63,744 nucleotides of DNA from Candidatus Bathyarchaeota archaeon (GTDB taxonomy: Archaea > Thermoproteota > Bathyarchaeia > Bathyarchaeales > Bathycorpusculaceae): assembly GCA_026014615.1 (NCBI GenBank), contig JAOZHZ010000007.1, positions 1-63,744 of the forward strand, in the 5' to 3' direction. The position numbers were made by a program, and so were the translations under genes. The notes under the pieces were generated by a model, which did no database searches, was not told where the DNA came from, and saw nothing but the letters and a program-made list of their open reading frames with translations. Below, piece by piece: positions 35,721-44,159 of this stretch. Position 1 is the stretch's first letter. Every line of letters begins with the position of its first letter.

Positions 35721-36680
35721 GTGACGGTTTGGACAACCTTTCCCGAAATAGATTTCATGCAAAAATTTGGTTATCTTCGTGTTGGGGATGGTAGACAGAA
35801 GGATGATAAGTGCGGTCAATTTATGGGTCATGTTGGCTGTCTGCGTGAGGATTTGCACCGTTTAATGACTCTGGACGGCGTTAACCATGCGGGCAAGGTT
35901 TTCATTCGGCGTGTTTATCATAGCTGTGACCGTCCTGAATGTCCTGTTTGTTTTAGGCGCTGGGCTATTAAGCAAGCTGACAGGGTAGAGCAACAGTTTA
36001 AGCCGTTCTATGTCAAATTCGGTTGCCCTGAGCACCTCATTGTTTCTTGTCCTGTGTCAGATTATAGTTTGCCCTATGAGAAGCTTAAGGCTAAAGCGTT
36101 GAAAGCTGCCAAAGACCGTGGTTTTCTGGGTGGTTTTATGATTTTTCATGCAGAACGCTTCCATAGAGCTAATGAGACATACTTGGGTGAGTTGGCGCAT
36201 TGGTTTTATGCGCCCCATTTTCACTTTTTAGGTTTCTTGGATGGTGGTTATGGTGCGTGTCGGGGCTGCAAAAAGTCAAAGCTGGAATGCTGGAACTGCT
36301 CAGGCTTTGAGGGCATTACTCGTCGGTTAAACTTGACTGATGGTTATATCGTTAAGGTTAAGGGTGCTCGTAAGACCGTTTTTGGAACTGCCTACTATCA
36401 GCTAAACCATGCCACAATAGTTCACGGTAAAATCCGTTCTCATGTTGGCTCATGGGTTGGCGTTATGGCTTATACTAAACATAAGCTTGTTGCTGGGGAG
36501 CGTAAGAAAAAGCATGTTTGCCCGCTCTGTGGTCACGATTTGGTTCCTGTGAAGTATGTTGGTTTAGGTGACCCCTTGGATGTTCAGTGGTGGGTTGAGG
36601 AGTATGAGGATGACTTGTACGATAGTGGCGGGAATGTACGGTGGATTGAAGCGCCTAAAGTGAGGGGTCACTATGAATGA
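35721..36680 (+). CDS. rolling-circle replication initiator (HUH Rep)
   Basis: A 319-residue protein with a cysteine cluster CDRPECPVC (69-77). The HUH metal motif is in APHFHFLGF (H166, H168). A second cysteine pair group C180/C183/C190/C193 follows, then a candidate catalytic tyrosine in TAYYQLNH (Y225 or Y226), and CPLCGH (267-272). This order matches archaeal plasmid and virus Rep proteins of the HUH endonuclease superfamily, which nick and join DNA at the double-strand origin. The next ORF starts inside its 3' end. TTG/GTG starts upstream are not needed. Confidence 0.75.
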   Translation: MTVWTTFPEIDFMQKFGYLRVGDGRQKDDKCGQFMGHVGCLREDLHRLMTLDGVNHAGKVFIRRVYHSCDRPECPVCFRRWAIKQADRVEQQFKPFYVKFGCPEHLIVSCPVSDYSLPYEKLKAKALKAAKDRGFLGGFMIFHAERFHRANETYLGELAHWFYAPHFHFLGFLDGGYGACRGCKKSKLECWNCSGFEGITRRLNLTDGYIVKVKGARKTVFGTAYYQLNHATIVHGKIRSHVGSWVGVMAYTKHKLVAGERKKKHVCPLCGHDLVPVKYVGLGDPLDVQWWVEEYEDDLYDSGGNVRWIEAPKVRGHYE

Positions 36681-36969
36681 GTGCTCCCTCTCTAATCCTC
36701 ACTGTATCGGCGAAAAAGTCTTTTCAATGCCGAGATTAGATGTTGTTATCCATTACGATGTTTATTCACCCATTCTTGAATTAACGTATAAGTGCGGTAA
36801 CTTTAGACACAATTTGTTGGTTAAACGATTCTATTACTCTAAGGCTGTTTTGCCTGTTTATTATGAGGATTTTTTAAAGTTTCATTTCTGCACCGATTTA
36901 GAAATTGAGGTAGAATTTTGCTCACCTACTAATCAACGGGAGAGTGGAGGTGAAATGAATGAGCGTTAA
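36673..36969 (+). CDS. unknown element protein 1
   Basis: A 98-residue beta-rich protein with no recognised motif. It overlaps rep by 8 nt and the next gene by 11 nt, so it belongs to the rep transcription unit and probably helps replication or its control. Confidence 0.5.
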   Translation: MNECSLSNPHCIGEKVFSMPRLDVVIHYDVYSPILELTYKCGNFRHNLLVKRFYYSKAVLPVYYEDFLKFHFCTDLEIEVEFCSPTNQRESGGEMNER

Positions 36970-37303
36970 AGATGCTAAAGGATTAGATGCGAGTGTTGAA
37001 GAGTTCGGTTCTTTGCTTGAGGGCGAGAAGAATTTTCTTCCTAAGAACGAGTTGGTTTTCATTGTCTTGAAGCGTCCAAAGCCTGTGGACAGCAAACCAA
37101 GCAAGCTCTATGAGGTCGAAGTGGTAGATTTGAAGGGCGACCTAACAACTATGTCGGTTACTGCTGGTGACTACAAAAAGATTCGTAAGGCTGCCGAGCG
37201 GGTTCTTGATGTTCAGAAGCGTTACCCCAACCTTCCCTTGATTCCCTACGTCAAGATTTCGTCAGCTTTGCCTTTTCAACAACCTATGAATGCTCAACGG
37301 TAA
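36959..37303 (+). CDS. unknown element protein 2
   Basis: A 114-residue soluble protein, alpha/beta, no recognised motif. Start ATG 36959 lies in the tail of the preceding ORF. Its stop codon lies within the long inverted repeat at 37278-37320. Last gene of the rep operon. Confidence 0.5.
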   Translation: MSVKDAKGLDASVEEFGSLLEGEKNFLPKNELVFIVLKRPKPVDSKPSKLYEVEVVDLKGDLTTMSVTAGDYKKIRKAAERVLDVQKRYPNLPLIPYVKISSALPFQQPMNAQR

Positions 37304-37320
37304 CCGTTTGATAGGTTGTT
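37278..37320. repeat. nested inverted repeat, candidate origin or terminator
   Basis: AACAACCTAT (37278-37287) pairs with ATAGGTTGTT (37311-37320). Inside it AACGGT/ACCGTT (37296-37308) forms a second palindrome. The region to 37513 has no gene and also contains a GC-rich stretch with GCGC-GCAA-GCGC (about 37415-37440). In a rolling-circle element this is the best candidate for a replication origin; a terminator for the rep operon is the alternative. Confidence 0.45.
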
Positions 37321-37513
37321 CTTCCATTCCCTTTTTTGGTCAATGATGGATTACAGTAAATATGTAGTCTTTGGCATTCGTTTGGCTTTTGTGTTTCGTT
37401 GGGCAAGAGCGGAGCGAGCGCGCAAGCGCAAGCGAAGCTGAAGTAATAAAGTAAAACTAAAACCGATATTCATAATTGGTCTTACCATTTTTTATCTGAA
37501 TCATGGACTAATA

Positions 37514-40132
37514 TTATAATAAATCATTTATCTCATCGAATACAACTGGCGACAATGTTGATTTCAAAAAAAACGAATTATTTCTTAACCATTGAAGGCA
37601 ATCCGCCTCATCTAAGAAATGTCTATAGAAAATACCTCTTTTTGTGGAATGTTCGATTGAAATTGCGGTGGAGCGTGAAAGCCCAAGAGACTGAAAAATT
37701 ATTATATTTTTATTATATGAGCCAAATTCAAGAAAGGTCGGGAGATTTTCACAAATAGCTTCCAAGTTTTGCCCAATATCAACATCAAATTGGTCTCTGT
37801 AAAATGATAGGACATCTATGTAAGCTCTCAAATACTTCTCGTAATCGAACCTTATCCTATTGTTAATAATAATGAATGTGTTTTCGATGACATGATTGAT
37901 TTTTTCAGCAGTTAATGTAACCCCATATTGTTCTTGATAATCCAATCGTTGTCGTATAATTTCATAAAAAGTGGTGTCATGAAGCCACTGGGATGCTATC
38001 CAAGTGTGTGAACTATGCCAATAATCATTGTCTTTTTTACCCATAAAAAACCGTCTAATAAAATAGATTAACTGTAATAAGCTATCATAATATCCTGTGT
38101 AGTATGGTGCAATAGGGATAATTGGCTTGCCGTCAAAGAATGATTCATAAAGCTGTTGGAGTTTTCGGGGGTCAATAGACGAGTTCTTTTCTAGCAATTC
38201 ATGAGGCAGAACAATGTTTTTTGATAGATTCTCGATTTCTTCCAGTATTGCTTGTAACTCATTAGTTTTGAAATTTGGATTTTTTCGGATAAACTCAATA
38301 ACAAAGTCTGTTTTTCCATTTTTCAAATCTTCGATAATGAATTTTGTGATAGCTTGCTCAATAAGTTTGTTTTTTCCCTTTAAGGAGAAATAAATGTCTT
38401 GTAGATATGAGAGAACTTCTTTATTTCTATGAATTAATGTCGAGTCAAGTATGCTTTCAATATTATTTTCAGTATCTTTTGGGTCAGGTTTGAATTCTCC
38501 CCATTCTCCAACATTTAAACAGTAAATGTTGCCATAATAGTCTTTTAATAATCTTCCCGCTCTGCCTGCTAAATTCCAAAAATCGAGCTTTTCCATATCA
38601 TGACGACCGACACGTGGTTTACTAATAAATATATTTTGAGCAGGAAAATTCACTCCTTCAAGTAGTGTACTTGTGCAAAATACGTATTTGAGGTGTCGGT
38701 CCTTAAACAACCGCTCTATTATATTTCGCACTTGCCCCGGCATCCTACCATGGTGATAAGCTACACCCTTTCTAAGACAATCAATTAAAAAATATTTCTC
38801 GTGAATAGTGCTTTTCAAAAAATCTATAGCTTCATCAATAGCTTTGACTGCATCAGGGTCGGTTATTTCAGGTAAGTTGGCGGAGAATATTTGAGCGTTC
38901 TTTAGACACAAATCTGGTCCGTTGCAGTAAACAATATTAAAATTTTCTCCAAATTTCTTCGCTGCCCAAAGAAGCGTCCAATCATTTGCTTCTGAGAAAG
39001 GTGCTCTTTCGTTTTGTAAAATGGAACCATTTGCCATTAGCAGCTTTTGTTTTAACTCTGCTGTCGATAATGTGAGTTTAAAACTTTCTTCATAAACGTC
39101 TAATAAAAATAGATTTTGTGAGACTGGAGATAGTTTAGTTTTTTCAGCTTTCAGCTTTTCGAGATTAAAAATTGCACCAAACTTATCAGGATTCCTTGAA
39201 AAAGGAGTAATGAAAACTATTTGAAGGTTCGAATTACGCTTAATTGACTCTTCGATAACCTCTATTAAAGTTATACCACGGCTGCCATCAGAGACTTTTT
39301 GCGCTTCATCGACAATAAGTATGTTTACTTCCTCATCGAATTTCTTATCAAATAGCAGAAGATGATATCGCTCTTGGGTGAGGACAAACATCTTTTTCTC
39401 GCGACTTCTTCCTCTGTTATAACTTGAAGGTGCAGAACTTATAACAATATCCTCTACTCCAAAATGTTTAAAGTTGACTTGGAAGTCACGAGCTGTTTCA
39501 GAGATTAAAGCTCTGGTTGGAACGATATAAACAACATTAAAGGAGCTATGCTCTGAAAATTTTTTTGAAATAAACGCTTTTAGAAGAAATGACTTTCCCG
39601 ATGAAGTCGGAGCTGAAATGCTTACGGAATTACCATTTTCTAGGCTATGATAGAGTTTTGTTTGAAAATCTGTCAATAGGATTGGCTTTTTATCATATTC
39701 AACAGGAATTCTATTTATCATTTGTTTAATGAGAACGTCTCGGTATGTTAGAGGATTATAAGGAACTTCCGATTCTTTATAAATTGAGAAATAATCAGTG
39801 TGTCCATCGTTAGTATTTTTTTGAATAATCGGCAATTGACCTAAACTTATAAAAATATATTGAATCGCTTGGTTAATTGTATCATATTCCTTTGAGTAGT
39901 GCAAGGAGATTGTGGCAGCTATTTTATATGAAATTTGTTTGATTTCGTCATTAGTGGATTTAGCAAAAACCGAAGCTGCTTTTAAAAGAAATTTTATGTC
40001 GTCTAAAGTTAAAACAGCCAATTGCTGGGTTTCTATGTATTGGTGCTTAAGCACTTTATCGTATAAACTGCAGAACTTAGAATTATTTCTGTAGCGTTCC
40101 GATAAATAGTCAAAAATTTCTTCAGTTGACAT
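37514..40132 (-). CDS. hamB: HamB-like SF2 helicase (Hachiman defence)
   Basis: An 872-residue superfamily 2 helicase: Walker A APTSSGKS (174-181), Ia-type VPTRALI, DEAQ box (275-278), TSTLLEGVNFPAQN and the arginine-finger motif NLAGRAGR. Long helical N- and C-terminal extensions flank the motor. In Hachiman, HamB senses and moves on DNA and controls the HamA nuclease. It starts 11 nt inside the end of the HamA-like gene, the standard hamA-hamB order. AT-rich compared with the host genes. Confidence 0.82.
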   Translation of the reverse strand: MSTEEIFDYLSERYRNNSKFCSLYDKVLKHQYIETQQLAVLTLDDIKFLLKAASVFAKSTNDEIKQISYKIAATISLHYSKEYDTINQAIQYIFISLGQLPIIQKNTNDGHTDYFSIYKESEVPYNPLTYRDVLIKQMINRIPVEYDKKPILLTDFQTKLYHSLENGNSVSISAPTSSGKSFLLKAFISKKFSEHSSFNVVYIVPTRALISETARDFQVNFKHFGVEDIVISSAPSSYNRGRSREKKMFVLTQERYHLLLFDKKFDEEVNILIVDEAQKVSDGSRGITLIEVIEESIKRNSNLQIVFITPFSRNPDKFGAIFNLEKLKAEKTKLSPVSQNLFLLDVYEESFKLTLSTAELKQKLLMANGSILQNERAPFSEANDWTLLWAAKKFGENFNIVYCNGPDLCLKNAQIFSANLPEITDPDAVKAIDEAIDFLKSTIHEKYFLIDCLRKGVAYHHGRMPGQVRNIIERLFKDRHLKYVFCTSTLLEGVNFPAQNIFISKPRVGRHDMEKLDFWNLAGRAGRLLKDYYGNIYCLNVGEWGEFKPDPKDTENNIESILDSTLIHRNKEVLSYLQDIYFSLKGKNKLIEQAITKFIIEDLKNGKTDFVIEFIRKNPNFKTNELQAILEEIENLSKNIVLPHELLEKNSSIDPRKLQQLYESFFDGKPIIPIAPYYTGYYDSLLQLIYFIRRFFMGKKDNDYWHSSHTWIASQWLHDTTFYEIIRQRLDYQEQYGVTLTAEKINHVIENTFIIINNRIRFDYEKYLRAYIDVLSFYRDQFDVDIGQNLEAICENLPTFLEFGSYNKNIIIFQSLGLSRSTAISIEHSTKRGIFYRHFLDEADCLQWLRNNSFFLKSTLSPVVFDEINDLL

Positions 40133-40907
40133 GGTTTATCTCACTAGAGAATTGACTCCTCGATTTTCCTAAATCCTTAAAAGGTAAAATGAAAAAATAA
40201 AATCGCTTATCTGAAACGTCACTCTTCGATACTTTTTGTTCAATTGCAGTAATATAATCAACGATTCGCTCTTTGTATTTATCCGTAACCTTTTTGATTA
40301 GTTCTCCACCACTGTAAAGCTTCTCCATCTCCAACAAATATGATTCCTCAAAGCCTAGAAAAACAGCATGTGTTTGGCAACAATGCGATTTGTCAGACTG
40401 CTCAGGGTCCAAATATTTCTTAATTGCTTCCTTTATCTCGCTAGGCATACCTTTTGAAAGGTTTCCTGAAATCAATTCTACCTCAAACTTGTCTTTTTCT
40501 TCAGCATAAAAAGTAGTTATGGATTTAATTGCATCAGTGAGAGCAGTCACAAAGTCTTTTTCTGATGTTTTAGATTCTCCTAAATATAAAATCTGAACTT
40601 CGCCATTCAATCCAAAATGAACACTATCTGCGCCGTGATAATGAATTTTTCCAGAAGTTTTGATAGCCATTTTGTTAACAATTTGCATTGCATCCTCATA
40701 TAATTCAAGGATAAAGAAAAGAATCATTTCGCCAAATTCGCCAGTTTTTGAATTTTTGACAAAACGGCTGAATGCAGCTTTTACTATTTCTAGGTGATAT
40801 TTTAATTCTTGCCTTTCTTCATCAGTCAGGGCATAGGTTTCCATATTATTTAGAAGAAACCTTACGAACTGCTCTTCTCGGTTTTTGTCAAACTCATATT
40901 TTATCAA
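40122..40907 (-). CDS. hamA: HamA-like DUF1837 nuclease (Hachiman defence)
   Basis: At least 261 residues from TTG 40907. The DUF1837 pattern is present: GEFGE (56-60), then GADSVHF (D94) and LYLGESK (E111, K113), which together give a PD-(D/E)XK-type site, followed by helical regions. HamA is the effector nuclease of Hachiman. The frame is open a further 130 or so nt upstream with protein-like content (VQEVLDIDTKIKGKFF just before the TTG) but no ATG, GTG or TTG, so the true start is uncertain. Confidence 0.78.
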   Translation of the reverse strand: MIKYEFDKNREEQFVRFLLNNMETYALTDEERQELKYHLEIVKAAFSRFVKNSKTGEFGEMILFFILELYEDAMQIVNKMAIKTSGKIHYHGADSVHFGLNGEVQILYLGESKTSEKDFVTALTDAIKSITTFYAEEKDKFEVELISGNLSKGMPSEIKEAIKKYLDPEQSDKSHCCQTHAVFLGFEESYLLEMEKLYSGGELIKKVTDKYKERIVDYITAIEQKVSKSDVSDKRFYFFILPFKDLGKSRSQFSSEINHVN

Positions 40908-41209
40908 GAAAAATTTGCCTTTAATTTTAGTATCAATATCGAGAACTTCTTGTACCTCTAAAAAGTTGGAAAATGTATTGTTTGCCCTCGTAACTATTTT
41001 TATTGGATTGATACTTGTCCTTCCTATAGGTTGGCATTTGAAATAGTATAGTTATAATTTATAATTATAATTTAGATTAAAGCATTGCGAATTTGGGGGG
41101 GGCTTTACAGCTTTTCAATTCATTTTTTGCCCTATCCCTTTTGCTACTTCTAACATTTTTCCGTTTGTTAGACGAGACGATAAACCTTGTTGGCTTAATT
41201 CATTAGAAC

Positions 41210-42139
41210 CTATTTTGGTTTTCTGAATATTTGGTACTTGTCTATTTCGGTGAATTTTGTGAAGCCTGCTTCGGCGAGTTCGCATATTTCTTTTAGTGTT
41301 GTTGGTGTTCCGAGCTGGACGGTTCTTGATATGTATTCGTCATTTGCGAAGTTGATAAGGTGCGTGTATATGAGTGTGTGTTCAATGCGTTTGTGCCCCA
41401 TTTGTTGTTTAACTAATAGAATGTCTTTGGTTTTGGCGTATAGCATTGTTGCGAAGTAGTGTCTTAAGTCGTATAGTCGATATTTTCTTAGCTCTGGTTT
41501 GTTGAGTTTTTTGGCTGTTCGGTTTCTTCCATTTCACCATGTTCGACATTGGTCGCCTGTTTTTGGAAATAATTGTTTGCTGTTGTTTTTTGCTATGTAA
41601 GTTTTTAGAAGTGCTAATGTTGCATCGGTTAGTTTTAGTATTCTTGGGTTGCCTCTTTTGCAGGCTTTGGCGTTGATTGTTCCCTTTTCTAAGTTAATGT
41701 TTTGAAGGCTGGTTTTGTGTAGTTCTATTGGGCGTAGTCCCGTTTCTTTCAGTATTGTGAATATTGTTGCCCATTTTTCTTGGAATGATGATATTATTGT
41801 GCTGACTTGTTCGGGGCTTGGTACGTTTGGGAGTCTTTCTTCTTTTTGGAAATAGGGTATTTCCCAATTTAGTTTAAGGTGTGTAACGTATCGGTTGTAT
41901 GCCATTGCTAAGCCTTCTTTGTAGGCGTTGCTTGCTTCATAATTGATTATGTAATCTTTGCAGATTTGCGGTATCCCTAAACTGGTATTTCTATCAAGAA
42001 ATTTTAACCGTCTAACCGTGGTTATGATTGTGCCTTCAGCGTTTCCTTTGGCTTTCATTGCTTGGGCAACATCGAAAATATCTTGGTTAAAACTGCTACG
42101 GGTAGGTGCTGTGGTGCTACGGGCAGGATTCGAACCTGC
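41210..42139 (-). pseudogene. integrase large fragment, int(C), with internal TGA
   Basis: A tyrosine recombinase running on the minus strand from the attachment repeat. The SAM-like core-binding domain comes first, then the catalytic domain with Arg in TGLRPIEL, YDLRHYFAT (Arg II/His), MGHKRIEHTL and nucleophile Tyr in IYTHL. An in-frame TGA (41534-41536) lies between TGDQCRTW and NGRNRTAKK; the frame is otherwise intact to TAG 41210. In the integrated state it lacks its own start, which lies in int(N) at the other end. Likely inactive unless the TGA is an error or is read through. Confidence 0.8.
42112..42139 (-). repeat. attachment-site repeat inside tRNA-Leu
   Basis: 28 bp identical to 34846-34873, covering the T-arm, 3' acceptor strand, discriminator A and CCA of the tRNA-Leu gene. 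The integrase frame reads through it. Confidence 0.9.
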
Positions 42140-42233
42140 GAACCCCTGCGGGAAAGGATTTCCCATCAGAGCGCCTTGAGTCAAAGCGTTGATCTTGAGT
42201 CCTTCACCTTTGACCTGGCTTGGTTACCGTAGC
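42112..42233 (-). tRNA. tRNA-Leu (CAA) with a 34-nt intron
   Basis: On the minus strand: acceptor GCTACGG/CCGTAGC, D-stem ACC/GGT, anticodon stem AAGGA/TCCTT, loop CTCAAGA with anticodon CAA (42197-42195), long variable arm (class II tRNA), T-arm GCAGG-TTCGAAT-CCTGC, encoded CCA. A 34-nt insert (42193-42160) follows position 37, the canonical archaeal intron site. CTC/GGG and ATCA/TGAT pairings around AAG and AAA bulges give a bulge-helix-bulge for splicing endonuclease. Confidence 0.9.
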
Positions 42234-42283
42234 CCAGTGCAAAACAAAAATGTCCGCTGGCTTATTAATCATTTCCATGAAGC

Positions 42284-44071
42284 TTAAACGATTTTCTCCA
42301 AATCAGCAATGAAGCGCTCAAAAACCTTCAAACCGCCACTCCAGAACGCGGGATCTTTCACGTTTAAGCCCATTGTTTGCCCGATTTCTGTGGGTGAGAT
42401 GCTGTTGCCCGCCGAAAGCGCCGCTACCAGTTTGGGCACAAACGCCTTGCCCTCCTCCAGATAACGTTCGTAAAGTGAGTAAACAAACATTTGGGCATAC
42501 ACGTAGGGGTAATTGTAGAAGCGGTAGTTTGCCATGTAATAATGCGGCTTCATCGTCCACTCTGCTTCCATCTCAGGCAGCCACGTCACGGAGTCGCCGT
42601 AAATGCGGTCTCGCGATGTTGTCCAGTTTTTGCAGATGGTTTGGTAATCAAGATACTCGCCCTTCTGGATTGACGCGTAAAGCGCCTGCTCAAACCATAC
42701 CCGCGCTGACACCTGAAACGCCGTCATGCCTGCCTCATCCAGCACTAAACACAAAACCGCCCGCCTCTCAGCGTCTGTTTTGGCGTTATCCAGCATTAAG
42801 TCGGTTAAGAGGAGTTCACCAAAAATCGAGGCTGTCTCCGCAACAATTGAGGGCACACTCGTGTTCATGAGGGTTTGGTTGCGGCTCATGTAGTAATCGT
42901 GTGTTGCATGCCCCAGCTCATGTGCTAAGGTGAATACGTCACTGAGGGTGCCATTGAAGCTCTGCAGGATATACGCGGATTTTCCACGATACCAACTGGC
43001 GCAGAAGGCTCCATTGCGTTTGCCAAACCGTGGCGAAGCGTCAATACGGCGCTGACTAAACATTTCCTCAACCGCCTCGGCATATTCTGGGCTGAAGCGG
43101 CTGTAGGCTTCTGTTATGAGTGTTTGGGCTTGTTGAAAGCTGAATTTTAGTTCTGGTGCATCTGGCAGGGGCGCGATAAGGTCGTAATTGGCAAGGACTG
43201 GTAGGTTCATTAGTTTGGCTTTGAGTTTGAGGTAGCGCTGATATGAGCCCACGTTTTGCTCTATTGCCTGCATCAGATTGTCAATTACTTCTTGTTCGGT
43301 GTCGTTGTTTAGTAGGCTGGATTCCATGGGGCTATTGTATTTTCGGCGTTTGGCGATTGTGACCCAATCATTGCAGATGCTACGTAGAGCCGCAGAAAAA
43401 ATTTCCCCGTCTCTGCCCAGTAAACTGTAGATTGCACGATTGGCAGATTCACGTGTAGCACGGTCAGGATGCGACAGTAACCCCGTGGCTTGTCCATAAT
43501 TGAGAGTTTTCTTTTCTCCCTGTACGCAGATTTCAAAAGTGCGCGTGTTTAACCACTTGCTTTGTAGTTCTTGCCATGCATCAACACCAAATTGGTCTTT
43601 TTCGATGATAAGTTGCTCTTCTACTTCACTGAGTTGATGAGCTACACGCCGCAAAATCCGCTCTAAACGGTGCTTGTAATTAACCAAAACGGGCTCATTG
43701 ACCAGTTCAGGTTTGGCTTTAAGCAGAGCCCCCAGTTCTAAACTGAAAAATGCAAGTTGTTTACCCATTTCTGCTTCAAGCTTACAAATTTTGTCGTTAA
43801 GCGTTTGTGTCTCTGGCAGGGTCATGTTGGCGGCAAAAGAGAGACTGGCAAAGAGCGAAATATCCCCTACAGCGACATTGAAGGCTTCAACTTCCCTAAG
43901 ACATGACAGCAAGTCCTCAGGCGTTAGGTTGCCAATTTTTCCTCGGTACTTTTTCTCAAATGTGTTTGCTAACCCTTTGGACTTCTCGATTGTTGCTTCA
44001 ACTGAGGGGTCAGTGATGTTGGGAAAAAGCCCCGCTAAGTCCCATGTGATTTCCTGTTCTTTACTTGTCAT
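42284..44071 (-). CDS. pepF: oligoendopeptidase F (M3 family)
   Basis: A 595-residue zinc metallopeptidase of the PepF/M3B type. The catalytic motif is HELGHATHDYY, with the third ligand in VAETASIFGE. The N-terminal helical clamp domain is complete, and the length is normal (about 600). It cleaves short peptides in the cytoplasm, recycling proteasome products. Stand-alone; divergent from the methyltransferase gene. Confidence 0.95.
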   Translation of the reverse strand: MTSKEQEITWDLAGLFPNITDPSVEATIEKSKGLANTFEKKYRGKIGNLTPEDLLSCLREVEAFNVAVGDISLFASLSFAANMTLPETQTLNDKICKLEAEMGKQLAFFSLELGALLKAKPELVNEPVLVNYKHRLERILRRVAHQLSEVEEQLIIEKDQFGVDAWQELQSKWLNTRTFEICVQGEKKTLNYGQATGLLSHPDRATRESANRAIYSLLGRDGEIFSAALRSICNDWVTIAKRRKYNSPMESSLLNNDTEQEVIDNLMQAIEQNVGSYQRYLKLKAKLMNLPVLANYDLIAPLPDAPELKFSFQQAQTLITEAYSRFSPEYAEAVEEMFSQRRIDASPRFGKRNGAFCASWYRGKSAYILQSFNGTLSDVFTLAHELGHATHDYYMSRNQTLMNTSVPSIVAETASIFGELLLTDLMLDNAKTDAERRAVLCLVLDEAGMTAFQVSARVWFEQALYASIQKGEYLDYQTICKNWTTSRDRIYGDSVTWLPEMEAEWTMKPHYYMANYRFYNYPYVYAQMFVYSLYERYLEEGKAFVPKLVAALSAGNSISPTEIGQTMGLNVKDPAFWSGGLKVFERFIADLEKIV

Positions 44072-44159
44072 AATCTGCGCCTTGTTTACTGTTTAGTTCT
44101 TCTGGTTCTTAAGTTGTGCACCACAAAAGGTAAAACATCCAAGTGCTGATATATGGGCG

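Larger units (their letters stand above)
34846..42139. mobile_element. integrated rolling-circle element in tRNA-Leu with Hachiman cargo
   Basis: A 7.27-kb element bounded by a 28-bp direct repeat identical to the 3' end of the tRNA-Leu (T-arm, acceptor, CCA). It holds an SSV-type integrase split across the two ends, a winged-helix regulator, an HUH Rep, two small unknown genes and a helicase-nuclease pair of Hachiman type. The combination of Rep and tRNA-targeting integrase fits an integrative plasmid or small virus. No capsid or packaging gene is recognisable, so a plasmid is likelier. Confidence 0.85.

Noticed and set aside
37509..37517. TAATATTAT resembling the nick site of small circular DNA viruses
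   Set aside because: Overlaps the end of hamB in very AT-rich DNA, is not in a stem-loop, and the last base differs; chance match is likely.
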